64,000 nt of DNA from Streptomyces pristinaespiralis. GTDB taxonomy: Bacteria; Actinomycetota; Actinomycetes; Streptomycetales; Streptomycetaceae. Under the pieces are notes generated by a model. It made no database searches, was not told the origin of the DNA, and worked only from the letters and a program-made list of their open reading frames with translations. The position numbers were made by a program, and so were the translations under genes. Shown here one piece after another: positions 62,639 to 64,000 of the stretch; within the stretch, counting starts at the first letter, position 1; each line of letters opens with the position of its first letter. The stretch covers positions 3,038,001-3,102,000 of the forward strand of contig NZ_CP011340.1 in NCBI RefSeq assembly GCF_001278075.1. The letters run 5' to 3'.

Positions 62639-62701
62639 GAGGGACCTCCGGCACGGTCGTACGACAGTGCCGGAGATCCCATCAGCAGAACTGACGGTCC
62701 A

Positions 62702-63667
62702 TCAAGAGTTGGTCAGGACAATCTTGCCGAAGAGTTCCCCGGTGGCCATCTTCTCGAAGCCCTCCCGGGCCCGGTCCAGCGGCAGCACCTCGTCGATGAC
62801 CGGCCGCACGCCCGTGGCCGCGCAGAACGAGAGCAGGTCCTCCAGTTCGTCCTTGGAGCCCATCGTCGAGCCGACGACCTTCAGTTCGAGGAAGAAGATC
62901 CGGGTGAGCTCGGCGTGCGCGGGGCGGTCACCGCTGGTCGCCCCGGAGATCACCAGGGTCCCGCCGGGCCGCAGCGACTTGACCGAGTGGGACCAGGTCG
63001 CGGCCCCGACCGTCTCGATGACGGCGTCCACCCGGCGCGGCAGCCGCGCTCCCGGCTCGTACGCCTCCTCGGCCCCCAGCTCGACGGCGCGCTTGCGCTT
63101 GGCCTCGTCGCGGCTGGTGGCGTACACCCGCAGGCCGGCGGCCTTGCCGAGCACGATCGCGGCGGTGGCCACGCCGCCGCCCGCTCCCTGCACCAGCACC
63201 GAATCGCCGGGACGCACACCGGCGTTGGTGAAGAGCATCCGGTAGGCGGTGAGCCAGGCGGTCGGCAGGCAGGCGGCCTGCTCGAAGGTGAGCTCCTTCG
63301 GCTTCGGCAGCACGTTCCACGTGGGCACGCTGACCTGCTCGGCGAAGGTGCCCTGGTAGCGCTCGGTGAGGATGGAGCGGGGCTCGTCGGGGCCGACGCC
63401 GTGGCCGCTCTGCCCGATGACGGAGTGGAGGACCACCTCGTTCCCGTCCTCGTCGACACCGGCGGCGTCACAGCCGAGGATCATCGGCAGCTTGTCCTCC
63501 GCGAGACCGACCCCGCGCAGCGACCACAGGTCGTGGTGGTTGAGCGAGGCGGCCTTGACGGTCACGGTCGTCCAGCCGGGACGGGCCTCGGGTGCCGGGC
63601 GTTCGCCCAGTTCAAGGCCGTTGAGCGGCTGGTCGCGGTCGATGCGGGCGGCGTAGGCGGCGAACAT
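62702..63667 (-). CDS. Zinc-type alcohol dehydrogenase/quinone oxidoreductase-like protein (MDR)
   Basis: The 321-residue protein has the MDR fold: GroES-like N-terminus (LNHHDLWSLRGVG), then the Rossmann GAGGGVATAAIVLGKAAG. The catalytic and structural zinc ligands are largely lacking, so it is closer to quinone oxidoreductases than to zinc alcohol dehydrogenases. It should reduce quinones or enones with NADPH. ATG 63667 is used; TACTCT lies 7 bases upstream, so the mRNA may be leaderless. ATG 63673 is two codons longer. Confidence 0.9.
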   Translation of the reverse strand: MFAAYAARIDRDQPLNGLELGERPAPEARPGWTTVTVKAASLNHHDLWSLRGVGLAEDKLPMILGCDAAGVDEDGNEVVLHSVIGQSGHGVGPDEPRSILTERYQGTFAEQVSVPTWNVLPKPKELTFEQAACLPTAWLTAYRMLFTNAGVRPGDSVLVQGAGGGVATAAIVLGKAAGLRVYATSRDEAKRKRAVELGAEEAYEPGARLPRRVDAVIETVGAATWSHSVKSLRPGGTLVISGATSGDRPAHAELTRIFFLELKVVGSTMGSKDELEDLLSFCAATGVRPVIDEVLPLDRAREGFEKMATGELFGKIVLTNS

Positions 63668-63687
63668 GACCATGAGAGTAGGGCGGG

Positions 63688-63714
63688 CCGGTGCGTGGCG
63701 GAACCACGCACCGG
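63688..63714 (-). terminator. Terminator of the PhoD-type gene
   Basis: Perfect 11-bp stem CCGGTGCGTGG / CCACGCACCGG around CGGAA. It lies 16 bp after the stop of the upstream phosphatase gene and just ahead of the dehydrogenase promoter. Confidence 0.8.
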
Positions 63715-63730
63715 TGTGACACGCGTCCCG

Positions 63731-64000
63731 CTAGTCCCTCCGCCACTGGGCCGGCGAGTTCTTCGTCGCCGGGTCCTCGTAGGAACCGGTACTGCCCCGG
63801 TCGACGTGGAAGCTCGTCAGCGTGGTGACGGGCGACGCCGGGTCGCGGCGGTCCGCGATCACCCTCATGTGGGCGCTGAACCGCTCGGGAGTCACCTCGT
63901 ACACGTCGTAGCCGTAGCGGTTGCCCTCGAAGTACTTCAGATGCGGGTTGGCCGCTCCCATCAGCGGACCGTTCGTCCTGTTCCACTCCGCCGAGTAGGC
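63731..64000 (-). CDS. PhoD-type alkaline phosphatase, C-terminal end only
   Basis: Only the last 89 codons are in the window. They read AEWNRTNGPLM, then NPHLKYFEGNRYGYDVYEVTPE and a C-terminal STGSYEDPATKNSPAQWRRD. This end is characteristic of the alkaline phosphatase D family (calcium/iron-dependent, secreted). The upstream catalytic part is outside the right edge, so the start cannot be given. The stop is TAG at 63731-63733. Confidence 0.85.
   Translation of the reverse strand, partial: AYSAEWNRTNGPLMGAANPHLKYFEGNRYGYDVYEVTPERFSAHMRVIADRRDPASPVTTLTSFHVDRGSTGSYEDPATKNSPAQWRRD

Overview
The window is 64 kb of a very GC-rich actinomycete chromosome, almost certainly a Streptomyces. The evidence is the extreme third-position GC, frequent GTG starts and ATGA/GTGA overlaps, rare TTA codons, a conservon operon, the fused 2-oxoglutarate enzyme Kgd, and a HAIR element in front of lon. 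I see no rRNA, tRNA, CRISPR array, insertion sequence or prophage. This is mostly conserved core chromosome, with one large polymorphic-toxin gene at the left edge.

Left part (1-16.8 kb). A secreted RHS/YD-repeat polymorphic toxin of at least 2986 residues runs off the left edge. It carries a HINT pretoxin domain and the start of a deaminase-like tip. Next come a TTA-containing prenyl synthase, an aldehyde-oxidation module (GAF regulator, aldehyde dehydrogenase, DUF779), the 24-residue ribosomal protein bL37, SRPBCC and AhpD-like proteins, and a divergent TetR/SRPBCC pair sharing a palindromic operator.

Middle (16.9-32.4 kb). A non-homologous end-joining cluster (Ku, LigD-type polymerase, separate ATP-dependent ligase) is followed by an NTF2-like protein, a HEAT-repeat protein with a TTA codon, and a zinc-ribbon protein. 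An operon with three successive 4-bp overlaps encodes a SEDS (FtsW/RodA) protein, a transpeptidase, an amidase and a DUF3291 protein. Two different diiron carboxylate proteins are transcribed divergently next to a TetR gene. A NlpC/P60 wall hydrolase ends this part.

Conservon to lon (32.4-44.9 kb). A four-gene conservon (sensor kinase, roadblock, DUF742, small GTPase) is followed by a styrene/indole-monooxygenase-like flavoprotein. The kinase has an internal 51-bp tandem repeat. Then come a PP2C-like protein, MarR, a GH25 lysozyme, a cysteine-rich pentapeptide-repeat protein and lon. Upstream of lon there are matches to both the HspR and the ClgR binding motifs.

Right part (44.9-64 kb). This holds a nucleotidyltransferase, an acetyltransferase, a spermidine-synthase-like protein, an OmpR-type two-component system, kgd, a DUF4097-PadR pair, and a three-gene unit on the minus strand. 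That unit joins a membrane receptor-like protein (degenerate NTPase inside, type-1 periplasmic-binding fold outside) to a small HTH protein and a stand-alone Clp N-domain protein. A metallo-beta-lactamase-fold protein, a GH5 glycosidase, an alcohol-dehydrogenase-like protein and the 3' end of a PhoD-type phosphatase complete the window.

The most interesting objects are the deaminase-tipped RHS toxin, the receptor/HTH/ClpN unit, the divergent diiron pair and the conservon-flavoprotein operon. Function assignments come from reading motifs and from family knowledge. No database search was run.
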